Counted from the stretch's first letter, positions 1 to 13,064 are shown. The stretch is DNA of 64,000 nt from Antedon bifida (GCA_963402885.1 OY727102.1:6138001-6202000); one strand, 5' to 3'. Notes: a model not told the origin generated them from the letters alone. Program-made: numbers and translations.

Positions 1-71
1 CTGTTATCAGATGTGATTAGAATTATTAGTTTGTGTTTGTTTGTGACTGTATAATCTTCTTTTAATCACAG

Positions 72-236
72 AGCCAGCGAAACTGGGCACACCCTATCGA
101 CAAACGACAAACCTTGAAACAACTCATACCCATCAAGAAAGTGGTAATGAGATGCGTATATTGGAGGGTTCTGATTGGCCCACTGAGAAACTCGTCCACA
201 CTTTAAATCCCACCGAAAAACCACTTAAGCTGGAAG
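72..236 (+). CDS. Receptor exon: extracellular juxtamembrane stalk
   Basis: The acceptor AG is at 70-71 and the donor GTAG at 237-240. The 165-nt exon is open for 54 whole codons in one frame (beginning PAKLGTPYRQ, ending PLKLE) plus split codons at both ends. The last base G pairs with AC of the next exon to give Asp. One other frame reaches a stop inside the exon. No domain is recognisable. Confidence 0.75.
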
Positions 237-3200
237 GTAGGATTCTCAAATGAACCCTTGCTCACCTTGGCGGCACCTTGCATTTATCTAGCATCCCACG
301 ATGCATTTGTGTTTTCATTCATAAGCTCTCAAGCATCTAATGGGCTTCTTGAGGTTGGACTGATTAATACTGTATTTAACCATTCATTAATAACTCATAA
401 AATCAGTGCTAAATAATGAAATAATAAGGCTTTATCTAGTCTGGTAACAGGACATTTAATCAACATATTATATATATACCACTATTCTATATATCTATAT
501 TATCTATTAATACATACATTTAAAAGTAAATTAGTTTAAAATGATAAAGGCCATTACTCTAGTCTGTATTAATGTAGGACCACTTCTGTCTGTATCAACC
601 AGTTCCCACTAATCTTATTTCTGCATACAGTAGTAATAGCCAATCACTTAGGAACAAAGTTTAGTTTAGGTTTAGATACTTTAGTTTATAAAACACTTGT
701 AGTTCCTAGAATCTATTAAATACAGTAATCAGCTATGTAACATGCATGTATTATTAGAAATGCATCACTAGTATATTTGTTATAATTATTTTATGGAATG
801 TGTTATATAATATTCCGGTAAAAAGAGAGCATTAACTTGGATAATTAATTTTTAAAAATGATAAATTTATAGTTAGAATTATGTCATTACAATTTCTTTC
901 AAACCCAACTTAATCTAAATTAATCTAGTTACACCATGGTGAAATAAATGTCTGCATTAACTTAACTTTACATAGCTTAGGAGAAAATTCTACAGTGGTT
1001 GGTATATCCTTTCTGAATTGAAAAATAGTCTAATACTAGATTTCTACAGTCAATTTCACTTAGCTCAATGACGGTTACCTGCTTAAACATAATTGTGTAG
1101 TAAAGATATATTTCTATTAGGGAAACATTACTGACTGATAATGTGACATGTCAATGATAATAAATGCAAGTGTTAACCATTGCATGATGCCTGCATGTTC
1201 TTTTGAACAGAACTGAATTAAGATATGCAAAATGCATGGCTATTAAGACTGTTTATTTATAATAATAACATTGAATTTAACGATTGCTTTATTTATTGAT
1301 TATCTTTAGAATATTTATTGTTGGTGTCTGAAAATTAGTATTGGAGCATTGACCTTGCTTAGTATTAATTGTATTGTACTGTATGTGTTTTCATTCAAAA
1401 CTATATTCTCTCGCTTCTCTTTTGTCTGTACATTTTCACTGTAATTTCTTTACAATATATGTTTATTCTGCTCTTATTATCTATGCAAATTGTACACTGC
1501 ATTTTTGTATTATCTTCATTCAAAACATATCTACGTGTTCATTCTACCCTTTTTATGCTTCTGTAAATTGTATTTACAATGTGTACATCTAGAATTATTT
1601 TTTCACTACATTTAACATATATATCTAAATTGTCATTCTATTCTTTTTATATTCCTATATTATGTTCACAAACTGTACACCCACAATTATGGATCTACAT
1701 TATTATTTTCATTCTACTCTTTCTATACTCATATTATATTTGCAAATTGTACATATCTGTAAGTTTCTCTATCTTAATACATGTTCATTCTGCTCTTCTT
1801 ATCCTCCTATATCTTTGTATTGTCTTGATTATTACAGGATTAATATTCTGTCTTGTATTTGTTGATGTGAATGTTGTATGGAAGTGAGTACATTTTATTA
1901 ATAGTGAAGTTTTCTCCTTACACCATAATGAACTAAACTTTTTTATTTAATTTTGAAAGGCCTACTACAGTGTAGTGTGTTAAATACCTTATTCATTTAA
2001 TTTACAACTTTTATAATAACATTAAAAGTTGAATATTTTAAATAGATATTAAATAAATAATTTTGTATTTCCAGTAGCCTTTAAATTGGTTAAATTTAGT
2101 ACAACCTTCGTTTCAAATTTGAATAGGTGTAACGATAGCCTAAAGTAAAACTTGTGCTAAACACCTTGCACTAATATAAAACCTTTGACATTTTGAATTT
2201 GGAATTAAACTAGGCTAGAGGCTACTTAATGTAAAAGCTTGCCAAATGGTGGCGCTGTCATAGCAAATTGATTTTACTTTTTGTCAGTAAATGAAACTTA
2301 ATCAAAGAAAGAAAATTTGATTTCAATTTTTGAATGAGAAGATCCTTGTTGGATATCTCGTTAATCCTAGAATTTCCTATTTGTAATTAAAAACGCATTG
2401 TTCCAAAACACGAGGTCAATCCTTATAATAATAAATACTGTATTAATATTTATGGATGCTATATATATTTATTTATTGCTTCTCTCCTTTAAAATGAAGG
2501 AACTCTTTCACAATGAAAGAGGTTCTACCCATACAAAAAGTTTACTAAAATTTAATAAAAATATATAAAAGCAAATTTTTGAATACATATTTCATTACTT
2601 AATTCTGTAATGAAATTATACCTTTTTTATAAATAAATTTATATTGAAAAATCAATAGTCCACATACTACTATAAAATAAAAATCTAGTTGTTTATAAAA
2701 TAATACATCCCCTAAATATATTGATTCCCCGTAGATGGTATTGTTACACATTATATAAAACTAACACTCTACAGTTAATGTATAGATGACAAAGAAAACA
2801 TTTTGGTTTATTAATAGTTGATCCATCTGTCCGTCTCATAAAATATTCCAATTAATTTGTGCTAAGAAAACAAACTAATTTGTAATCTCTAATCTCAATT
2901 TACTACAGTGACGTAAATAGCTAGATTTAAATTGTAATCACCCGGACGATAGCCGGACGATAGAATTTAATTCTTTAAGCACTGTGATTAATTAGGATTA
3001 GTGTTAGTTAATTGAATTCGCAATTTGAGTCTACCATCTAATTTTTTCAAAGTACTAATTAACATATTGGAGGGTAAATTCATTAAGCAAATTTATTATT
3101 TATACAATACACCCATATATATTTCCTATATATTTGACTGTGTTAGTAATCTTATTTTAACAAATAAATGAACCCAACAGAACTCATCCGTACGTGAGAA

Positions 3201-6200
3201 ATACTTAGCTTAGTTAAATAATATTTTGGACCTGAGGTTATCGTCTGTCATGACGGGATTGGGCCATATATATAGTAATCTTGAATATAGGATAGATATA
3301 TAAAATTATATGCAACAGGATTTAATATAATATTCATGAAATAATGTGTATATTCATTGTAATATAATTATATATTTAATGCTATTGCTTCTTTTGTGTT
3401 TGTAACTTTGACTGTAACAGCAGATTTTATAATGACATTATTCCAAATGCAAGTTGCCGCCATTATTGTGACATTATTTGAGAATCCAAATCCTTATGAA
3501 AGAGACTATTTGAATAAATGTAGAATTACATAAATTTGAATAATAATTTTCAAATTTAAACATTCAAAACTAACAGTTTCTCATTTGAAAGTGGGTTTAC
3601 TTTGCTTTTTTATAATTATTTTACCATTTTTTCCTTCATACTTTTTTGTGGATACCTAATCATCAAGTGCTGATTGTGGATTTTTAAAGTGGTAGAAAAT
3701 TGCTTCTCCCCTAATTTCTTTCCCCTCTTTTTTTTTTTTCATACAGCTTGACAAAATGAACCTTTCACAGAAATGCAAATACCTCGTAACATGTTACAAG
3801 TATACCTTGGTATAAGTAACATGTTCAACATGTAACATGTACAGTTGCAGCATGTAAAATGTTATGATAAACGTTGTAACATGTTACAAGTGACACGTTA
3901 AAGTTAAGCATGTTGCAATGTGTTGTCAATTTGCAACCTGTGCAAGTAACCTGTTATTAAATGTATCTCCTACTTTGACAAAAATTGTTCAAAGGAAATT
4001 TCATCAATTTGACATGACAAAGCATAAGAATACTCACAGAAAGACATGCTTTCCTAATTAAAATATTTCAACATTTTGTTATGTAATCATTTTTTAAAGT
4101 GATGACGAATCAACCTTGATATGAAGGATCAATCACTTATGATCCCTACTGCATTTCTTTGATAATTCCTTATACTTGTTGACATGTCAATATTTATTGT
4201 TATTGAGTATTTTATATAAATGACCGAGTATAATCCCACCCCTAATTTTTGGCACTTTCATACCCCCACCCCCAGGGGTCTATAATCGGTCATATACGGT
4301 ATATTATATTTATGTGTCTACTGAATGTATGAAAGTGTTCATGTTTGTTTTCCTTTATTGCTTAAAATAAAACAATAATTTGCTGCTGCTAATATTGCCT
4401 GTGGAATGCTCGCAATTTGCATATACACCTGCTGGCCTGTTAAGAATGGCCATTTTTTTTTCAATTTTTCAATAGCAGCAAAATGTTAATATATGTATAC
4501 TGGGTATGCACAGTGCAACTTTTTTTCAATTAAGCATTGCAAACTGTTTTAAATAATAAACCTTCACATGTTTATTTCCTGAAATCCTACTTGTATAGAA
4601 TAGATGCCATTATTCCAAAAAGAGATATCTTTTAAACAGTTGCCCCATAATTAATCTCCCACAAAAGATTGAATACGTTCTGTCTCCATTATTGAAACCT
4701 GTGTCTCAGCTCGGGGTAAGGCCTTTTTTTAGTATCCTGACATGACCCTACCTCCTAGGGCTGGGCAACTGTCTTCATGTTTCTCTATTGACTCAGAATA
4801 CCCTGATGCTTTGCATCATAGCAATTTCTATACAGGTAGTTTTTTCCATAAAGCTCTGTCTACCACTACCATATTTGGGCACATCACTTTTTTTGTCAAA
4901 CTAGATAGTGATAGTGTAGACAGAGCTTTAATAACAGATGTTGTATGAATTCTACAATACACACACGGTCCCTCACTGCAGTATAGCTATTTTAATGTTT
5001 TACCAAATTCTTTTATAATATGAAATGTATGTTATCAATATATTTTCCTTTGTACGTTTTGGAAAACAAATATTTCCTTTCGGTTTAGTGCGTACCACCC
5101 TTGTTTTGTTCATTTATTGTTTCCTTTCCATAATGTGAAAGCAGATGTTTTAGAATCATAATTATTGTAACATGTACTACTAAATGTCTTGTATTATGTG
5201 TTGTGTTTAATGTTGTTGCAATTCACATTTGAGCATTGTTACAGATATACCAGGAGACACCAGCAATTCATCAGCTCTCCCGCTCTGCTAATTTGCTTTA
5301 TTAATTTAGTAGTACAGACTATTTAAAAGATGATTTATTGTGTATATTTTAAGATTGTATTTTTTCCTTCATTATATTTTTCATTCTATGCTATATATAT
5401 AACCCTTTTGTAAAAATTAATTTGTGGTACGTGGCGTGTCCGTCTTTAAAATTCCTCCATCTTATCAAACTTGGATGTTGGTCTGATTATCAACAGAGAC
5501 AACTGGGAAAAGTTTTTAATGCCATATTTCAATTTTTTATGAATCATTTACAGAAATCTTTCATGTGCAGCTTGTTTTTATGATGGGACTCATTAAGATT
5601 GTTTTTAATTTTCAGGTCTTTTTCAATCACTTTTAAACGTTGTCTGTTTTGTTATGTACATGCTGTTGGATTATTGCATGTTTTTATAGCCTACTTAATA
5701 TTTTATGTTCATATTTTTTTATATTTCGCTGGATTAAAATCAGTTTTTTACCATAAAAAATATTGTCATGCATTTACCTTCTGAAATGTTTGTTTTATAG
5801 ACGATGAGGTTAAGTCAGGGACAAGTAAACAATCTAGCATGGAAGACCCATCAACGACCCTCATAATACTAGCAATAGTTGGTTGGGCGATATGTTTCAT
5901 AGAAATGGCTGGTGTAGTTTGCTGGTGTCTGATGAGAAAGAACAAGGGTAAATATGAAGTTTCAAGTCTGACGGAACCGGATCAAAGTAGGCAGTACTCT
6001 AATTATGGGCCTCTTGTTGCCTCTTGTTGCCTAGTAACTCGCACATCATTTACACTGGATCATGATAGCATGTTGTTATTGCTACTGCTAACATAGCTTG
6101 AAGGATATTCTTCCATCTAACCTGACCTTAACAAACATTTTTTCAAAAAATCTCCTTTAAATTTAGTAAACTTATTTCCAATTTCCATTAAAAGTACAAA

Positions 6201-9200
6201 AAAAACTAAATGTAAATATTTTTATTGTGACTATAAAATAATATAATATAGTCAATGAAAGAATATGATGACAAAAAAGACTAAAATAAATCAGCTTTCG
6301 CTACTTGAATTTCGGCTTTACGCAAAATGAATTCATTATTAAATTAGTAAAATCAAATATATCCAAATAATAAATAATAATATAACATTATTCATCTTAA
6401 ATGTATTTCTAAATTTAAATTCTGTACAAATTCGAGTGATAATCAGCTTTTCCATAAATAATTTAATTATCCCATCCTACATTTTCATATATGATATATA
6501 TATCTGTCTAAAATCCTGTTACCTCTCCTCAGGCAAATTTGAATTACAACAGTTATTTTTAGTGTGTTTAATACCTAGTAGAGATTCAATAATTCCAATC
6601 CATCATCTCCAAGTTACCACTTTATACGTTTCATTAACACCTGTTATGTCACCTATTTTAAAATGTTATTAAAATACAGTAGTAACAAAACAGGACCTTT
6701 TCATTTTAGACTTTTATAATTGTGTAGGATATAAAAGTAATACATTCAGCTAATCATACTGACAGGAGACTAATTAAAATCTCTCAACACCTGTTTGTCA
6801 ATTTTGTCTTAACACACTGTTGTCAATGTAATGTTTAACACGTCACTACTTAGCTGCTTTGGTTCTAAATAAATCACATTATATAATTTTACATCCTATT
6901 CTCAATAAGCACATAGAAATACATCATTCTATATTATTAATAAGAAAAAATACAAACAAGAATATTACAAGTATTTGAAGAATTATCAATAAATCAAGAC
7001 ATTCAAAACTTTTCTTCCTTAATACTAATAGGAAGCGTTCAATTTGTGTTGACGTAGTTTATGTAAATTCATTGTACGCATTCGGTGAAGGCGAGGTGTG
7101 AGTCCTCGACACTGTTTTGGTGGTTTCTAGGTCCAGGCAACGACCGACGACACAATCAATAGGTCATTGGTTAAATAGCAAATTGATAGCTCCCTATTCA
7201 GACGGTGTACCACAAACCTTTTCAAACTACACATTTTTACGATGAAAATAAACGTAGTTAATTCATTAATGAAAAAATAAATGACATTTACTTTAGATTC
7301 TCATTGCACAATTGACAAACTAGCATTTTTTACACATTCATTTCAGCACAAATAGGACCAACACATCATTTATAAGAATATTGTTTTAATTGGTAATGGT
7401 GCTTTAATTATACTTGCGTTCAATGTATCTATGTGTATGTGTATGAAATATTCTATAACTAACATACTTTGCTAATCTCTTTTTTGCACGCACAGTTCTC
7501 TGTGCTCAGACTTTAGCGCCGCATGAAAAAAGAGGCGTTCAGGTGAGTTTGAAGCCCCATGTTTGTCCCCACTTCTCTTCATTCAAATTCTTTCAATTTT
7601 GCTTCATATTTTTATATTTTCAAATTTGATAATGAATACAAATTTTTATTTAATAATTTGTTCGTCACAGGACATTTTGCTACTTATTAAATTCAATTTA
7701 AGATAATGAAAACATATTTTGGAAAACATTTTTTTTGCTCCCTTGTATTTTTACTAACATCTTTGTAATATAGTATTCCTTGTTTCAATTTTTTTCCTTC
7801 ACAATTTATATGTTTTAAATAAACAACATACATTATTTATCATTTAAAATATTGTTTATTATTATGGAACACCAAAGAACAAGCATATAAAACTGTAAAA
7901 GATTGACCAATAATATTCATGTTTCTCAAAACTATTGTCCAATCAAAACAAAGCATAGGATCAGTATGCGAATAATAAAAAACATGATAGCCATTTTGGT
8001 TATCTTTACCCATCACCATGTTATAAACCTTACTACTTTACAATCGTATACAACATTGTTTTTGCTATAGTATTACAATGCTAAACACTATATTTGCTAT
8101 GGCTGAAGCACTAAGTTTATTTATCAAGTAGCAATGTTCGCTAACATCGTGAGTCTTTTTTTTGTCTGCTTTTTTTTACTTTATGTGCATGCCATTTAAA
8201 TGTTTGCTTGTCTTTGTCTTTTTGAACAATTTTACTACCTCTAGAATTTTTTCATTCTAATATATTTTAAAAGTTCCATAAGTTTTAGTGTTTCAATTTT
8301 TATTTGAATTCAGATTAATCAATTGAATTTTAATAGGGTTACTAGTTTACTTCAAAATTGGTTTTCATTTTCTTTACAAACATTATTTACTTATTGAAAA
8401 CTTATTATATTATTGGTTATACTTATTATATCTACGATCGGTCTTTACTAATCCTTAAATTCTTAAAACATTTCAATTCCTTTTACAATTTATTTCACTA
8501 ATTTTTTTTTAAAATTGCACTTTAATCATTTGAGTATTTTTTTCTCAATTACAAAACTGAATGGAAGTACTTGTATTTTATTAAATTTGTTAATATATTA
8601 TAAAACAAAGTTGAACTTGAAACCTGTTCTTGAATTATAAACCTAGTTTTGATATGTGAAACACTAAATACTATGTGTTCATTGTTGTGTTAGGGTTGTG
8701 TGTAGAATACTGTTCTGTTCACTCGTTGGTGGTTGTTCTTCTTCATTTCACATTTATAGTAAAGCTCCCTCTGTTTTCTCTAACTTGTTTTAAACTTTCA
8801 TGGCAACAAGGGAAATGAGTGTTCTCAACGGTTCCTCATATTTTTTAAATTGTAAATTTGATCCGATTCAAGAAAACTTTTTTTCTCCCAATATCTAAAT
8901 AATACTGAATGAATTCTGAAGGGGATTTGCATGGTTCAATGCACATTGAAGGGTAGTGCTGATTCTACTTGACATTGATTGAATCTATTATGCATTTTGT
9001 TTTATAATTTCAAGGAGATTATTGATGTATTGCAAAAGATAATATAAACAAAGGATAGCTCTCTTGATATTTTCTGTCGTGCCAGTTATACTACGTTTGG
9101 CTCAACAACGAAAAATAAAATTCTAGAAATTTACAAATTAAACACCTTTTTGTAACCTTTTTGGAAGATAGATTCAATACTTTGCTACATCAATGTTTGA

Positions 9201-10209
9201 GAACAAATTTTCTACAAAAAGCCTTATCATAGCCATATGTTTCTCTGTAGAATATCTTGTGGTTATATTATCTTTGATGGCTAGTGAAATACTTATTGAT
9301 ATTATTTCTTCAGAGAATTGCTATACTTTATTATTCCGCCGTAAAGGTAAACTTGGACAGCTTATGATGTGATTAATCAATCAGCTTTAGCCATTGTAAC
9401 AGCTTGTCAAACCAACAATTTGCCTCAGCACTAGCTTTGTGGAGGCCCCAAGGTTATTGCTGAACTTTTTGATGAAAGTGTCATACATAATCGACTCTTA
9501 TAAGAACAACTTACTTTGTTCTTCATTGTATGATGACTTTGTGTTAATGTTTAAATTATTATACAAAGCTGTCCAACTTTACCTTTAAAAATAAATATCA
9601 AATCATAAGGTATAAGGTACTATTGTAAGTACTGTAATGCCTTGATGAATGAATTCTTAGAATTGAATAAAGCTTGGAACAAGATGCACCAATAAATCTG
9701 TATGTGCAATATTGGATTCTGTATTATATTTACAGTTTTATTTTGTTTTAGGTGTAAAAATTGTGAAAGCATCATCTTCAATGGAAAAGATTCATAGGAA
9801 TGCCCACTCACCATCATACACAGAGCCACCTAGCTATGCATCTTCTCCTCAAAACACGCTCAACAAACACACAGCTAACGGAAGACGTGTCCCAAACGGA
9901 AAACACTACCCCAACGGCAAGCCTCCAATTGACACCAGTGAAATTCACGAGGTAAAGAAACGGTTGAGTCAACACTCAACTGGACGTAGTCGCAGCGCTA
10001 CTCTTGAACAATTAAAAAAGATCAACATCAACGGCCATGTTACCTGTAGTAATTACGAGGGCTTTAGTGATACTAGTGATGGACCGTCGCCAACCCAATC
10101 AACCATGGAATCACCTCCTACCTACTCGCAGAGCTTTGAGGAGGATATTACATCACTGGTACTGGAAATGGAACCTCACATCAAGAGAATAAGCTCAGTT
10201 GAAGTGTGA
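72..10209 (+). CDS. Single-pass membrane protein, C-terminal three exons (candidate class 1/6 semaphorin)
   Basis: Three exons (72-236, 5801-5947, 9752-10209) join in one frame, each junction splitting a codon after its first base; the 5' part of the gene lies outside the window. Exon 1 encodes a polar, Thr/Glu-rich stalk without cysteines. Exon 2 encodes a hydrophobic helix (TLIILAIVGWAICFIEMAG and following) ending in RKNK, a stop-transfer signal. The last exon encodes a ~150-residue cytoplasmic tail with two PPxY motifs (PPSY, PPTY), which are WW-domain ligands, an NGRRVPNGKHYPNGK repeat, a basic-serine patch (GRSRSATLEQLKK) and C-terminus VEV, a possible class II PDZ ligand. I do not recognise the tail. 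The semaphorin suggestion rests on topology and on the tail-to-tail neighbour COMMD10, as for SEMA6A in human. Any type I receptor remains possible. Confidence 0.85.
1455..1830. repeat. Degenerate pyrimidine-rich tandem repeat
   Basis: A phrase close to GTTCATTCTACTCTTTTTAT recurs near 1459, 1539, 1633, 1710 and 1785, spaced about 75-95 bp, usually with AAATTGTACA nearby. The strand bias toward C/T keeps several overlapping frames open by chance. Confidence 0.55.
3765..3960. repeat. Cluster of GTAACATGTTAC palindromic words
   Basis: TAACATGTTACAAGT occurs twice exactly and related words (AACATGTAACATGT, GTAACATGTTC, AGTAACCTGTTA) recur through about 190 bp. The core GTAACATGTTAC is a perfect 12-bp palindrome. 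It could be a decayed short tandem repeat or a cluster of binding sites. Confidence 0.5.
4851..4930. mobile_element. MITE, AAGCTCTGTCT family, internally deleted copy
   Basis: The ends AAGCTCTGTCT and AGACAGAGCTTT are inverted, and the interior (ACTACCATATTTGGGCACATC) matches the copies at 34521, 46010 and 51640. This copy is about half their length, with part of the left half missing. Flanking TAA/TTA suggests a 3-bp target duplication. Confidence 0.75.
5801..5947 (+). CDS. Receptor exon: transmembrane helix
   Basis: The acceptor TTTTATAG ends at 5800 and the donor GTAAAT starts at 5948. The exon encodes an acidic and serine-rich stretch (DEVKSGTSKQSSMEDPS), then about 24 hydrophobic residues with Trp and Cys, then MRKNK on the cytoplasmic side. 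The final G joins GT of 9752 to make Gly. Confidence 0.85.
7496..7542 (+). CDS. Possible alternative exon that would truncate the receptor tail
   Basis: A 47-nt open segment has a good acceptor (TTTTTTGCACGCACAG) and a consensus donor (CAG|GTGAGT). Its phase accepts the G from exon 5801-5947 (VLCAQTLAPHEKRGVQ), but it shifts the frame so that the next exon reads Val then stop. It is either an alternative exon giving a protein without the PPxY tail or a chance pair of splice sites. Confidence 0.2.
9342..9587. mobile_element. Short inverted-repeat element (MITE-like)
   Basis: The left end TAAAGGTAAACTTGGACAGC and right end GCTGTCCAACTTTACCTTTA are inverted copies with one mismatch, enclosing about 205 bp of non-coding DNA. 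No target duplication is clear, so the superfamily is unknown. Confidence 0.6.
9752..10209 (+). CDS. Receptor terminal exon: cytoplasmic tail with PPxY motifs
   Basis: The acceptor TTTTGTTTTAG ends at 9751 and the stop TGA is at 10207-10209. The 458-nt exon needs one base from the preceding exon, and exon 5801-5947 supplies it. The tail is Ser/Thr/Pro/Asn rich, with PPSY and PPTY motifs and C-terminus ISSVEV. Only this frame gives a long open reading through the exon. Low-complexity composition and lack of a catalytic motif point to an adaptor-binding tail. Confidence 0.9.
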
Positions 10210-10850
10210 GGGTACAGCTACCATAATGACAAACTGAGTACAGTACTTTATGAAATACTCGGATGGCATTCAAATGTGCTTGCTATTTAACGCTAGGCCT
10301 ACAGCAAACAATTCAGAAATGAATACCTTGAAAGAGAGAGAACTGTTTATTGCAGATAAATTGATAGAGAGAAGATAATGAATTGACAAAGAATTTTTAC
10401 CAATTGCAAAAACATGAAAAAAAATAAATAAAATTGCAGAACTTTATTGGTAACCAGTTGAAAGTACCTTGATTCGGTTAGCAACATGATTTCTGACCAC
10501 TTGAAAAAGAAGAATGCAAAAATGGTAGCTGGCCCATTTGCATCGGTCTGTAGGCCGTGGTCAGAGGATGAAGAAAAAGATATGATTACTTGCCACTTTT
10601 TTAAAACGTGATGCGCACAATTTTTAAATAATTATGTGTGGAGCGTGCATGGGTATTAAAAATTGGCCTAATGTAATTTAATGTGCAAGAAATTGGCTGT
10701 ATCGTAAAGTCAATATCCATGTATGCATATATAAATGTAAAATATAGTCTATATATTATTGCATTATATTATAATAATTTTATTTATTTCATGTATAACA
10801 GTATATTTTGAAACAGGTATCACTGCCAATTTCTTTTTTTTTCCAGCAAT

Positions 10851-10856
10851 AATAAA
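10851..10856 (+). terminator. Candidate proximal poly(A) signal AATAAA
   Basis: AATAAA lies about 640 nt past the receptor stop and is followed by a GT-bearing stretch (TAGTGTATTGCGTT). AT-rich DNA gives many chance matches. Confidence 0.35.
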
Positions 10857-10879
10857 TTTATAGTGTATTGCGTTAATTT

Positions 10880-11160
10880 AAAAAAAAAGTATAAAAATGT
10901 GATACTGTACGACTATTTGCAATAAATTAATTGATTAAATTGATTTATTAAAAATGATACTGAATCAGTATTTGTGATTAGAAATTAATTGATGAATTAA
11001 TTAAGAGTATTGATTGATTACTTGATTGATTTAATATTGATAAATATACAACTACAGTAAAACTGATTGATTAAAAAAAAGTATTTGCAATTAACAATTG
11101 ATTAATTAATATTGATTCAGCAGATTGATGAATAAAAAAAATGATACTGTACAAATTTAG
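10880..11160. repeat. Degenerate ATTGATTA / TGATACTGTAC tandem repeat
   Basis: Phrases such as AAAAATGATACTGAATCAG, AAATGTGATACTGTACGAC and AAAATGATACTGTACAAAT alternate with ATTGATTAATTAATTGA. The unit is roughly 50-60 bp and decayed. It lies in the likely 3' UTR. Confidence 0.5.
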
Positions 11161-11163
11161 TGA

Positions 11164-11722
11164 TTAAAGATGTATTGTCCCTTTGACTAATTCCAAAAAA
11201 ATAAAAAATAACAGATTTCGAAAAAAGGTGGGTCATTTTGAAGTATCACAATAGTATAGTAATAACTATCACCAAAAATTTTTCGAAAAAAAAAATCATT
11301 TAACTGAAATACAGACGTTTTTTTGTTAAAAAAATAACTCTGACTTCCAGTCAAAGTTTTCGATCAAAACATACCCCATAATGAAACGCGCTTGTTTGGC
11401 TACTCTGTATGCATAATCATAAAACTTCCTCACGATCTGTGTGGAAATACCTTCTCAACCGTGACGAGTTGTAGACAATCCTAATTAGCGTATGCATAAT
11501 GCGTACTCGTGGTTTGAAATCTTTGTTTACTTTCGCTCGCGACGATTTTCCAGACGAAATGTAATCAAACTAATTTACCTGTTAATTACGTAAACTTGTT
11601 GCTTTTAGCTCGAATTTTCGACTTAAAGTGAATAACTTTAATATTACTTTGATATGGCCAATTTAAATTTAGAATATTTTGCCCTTCATTTTTTTGTGTT
11701 TCAAGGGACAATACATCTTTAA
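11164..11722. mobile_element. TTAA-flanked MITE, AGATGTATTGTCCC family, copy 1
   Basis: TTAA at 11164-11167 and 11719-11722 flanks an element whose ends are AGATGTATTGTCCCTT and its inverse. A TTAA target is typical of piggyBac and Kolobok transposons. No transposase is seen in the ~550 bp interior, so it is non-autonomous. A relative lies at 62666. Confidence 0.75.
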
Positions 11723-13064
11723 CAATTGATGGATTGAAAATTGATCTATGATTAACTTTGCTATCCATTTAACAGGCAGTATTGGTGAATGTTTGAATAT
11801 AAAGCGTTTGGATTTGGCGAGACTGTATTATGGATAAGATAAAGAAAGGGCAAAACACAGTAATCATGGTTGATTTTTAAACTTAATTAGATGTAAATAT
11901 TGATTATAAACTGTTTACTTGTAAATTGCATTTGAAACCTACTATTGAAATGATTAACCTAAATCATTGCTTTGTAAATTGACATTATTATTATTACATT
12001 AAGTTAAATTGTGCTTCCCAAACAAACTTCCAAAGGAAATAAGCTGTAAATTAACTCGATGAAATGTAATGTTTCGAAATTTGTACAGTACTGTATAAAT
12101 GTTTCACTGTGTAATGCTTTGCTTTGTGTCTTCTAAAAGTGGGTTTATCTGTACTTAAATAGTGTATTGGACCAAATACCTACAACTGCTACCTAGTACA
12201 CTGTATATAAACTTGTAATACAAAACAACACAAGGATGAATTATTACTGAACATACATTTTTGGGAATTTTTCAAACATAAATTGTACACATTCCACATA
12301 CAATAATTTACAACTAAATATGTTAAATTACACCAGAAAGACAACTGTTTTTTTTTAGATATTGTTACTCTGATTGTAATTGTTAATCGTTGTTGACTTG
12401 ATTGTACTGTATGTGTGGGTGCTCCCGCTAAATATGGAAAAAAATATATAAAAAAAAATTTAATTGCAACTACTGGTATTGGTCCATTTAACACTCAATG
12501 TTCAAAGGTCACAACCAATCTGCAGTCAATGTAAAACTGTATATGAAATTATTAATATTATAAATATTTAAGTGTATGCTGTATATTATATAGTGTACAG
12601 TTTATGAATATGTATGATGTTTTGTACAATGAACTGTATATTGTTTATACTGTACTGACAGGGTATGAGTAGTATGTAGGCCTACTATTAAATATTTATC
12701 ATCTGAATTATTGCATCATCACAGTTGCGTAGAGAGGCTGCACATTTTTGCAACCATGAAAACAACTTGTAGATTTTGCAGCTGGTTTTAAACCAAAGAT
12801 ATACTAGCTCCCCAGATGCTATTAATGGACATTATATTGTGTATATAAGAATGAAAACATTTTAAAACAGTTGAAAAAAAAAAAATTTTGCGTAAATCAT
12901 ATTTAAAGGTTGTGGCGAGTTATTAACAGTGATTTATAAATATTGTAGTATAAAAGAGATAGCTGTACATAGTATACTTTTGTATTATTTATAAGATTTA
13001 TGAACTTTTATTATTATTGCCACCAATACCAGTAGTTTGCTTGCTACACCCTAGTTATGTCTGC

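Larger units (their letters stand above)
237..5800 (+). other. Receptor intron with repeats, no other gene seen
   Basis: This 5.6 kb AT-rich intron holds a pyrimidine-rich degenerate repeat (1455-1830), a TAACATGTTACA motif cluster (3765-3960) and a small MITE (4851-4930). Short open frames here are low-complexity or repeat-derived. Confidence 0.6.
5948..9751 (+). other. Receptor intron, mostly featureless
   Basis: This is AT-rich intron sequence. Apart from the possible exon at 7496 and the inverted-repeat element at 9342-9587, I see nothing supported. Confidence 0.5.

Noticed and set aside
1369-1887. Overlapping hydrophobic frames up to 102 codons
   Set aside because: They overlap in different frames within a pyrimidine-rich degenerate repeat, which yields Leu/Phe/Ile/Tyr-rich translations by composition alone.
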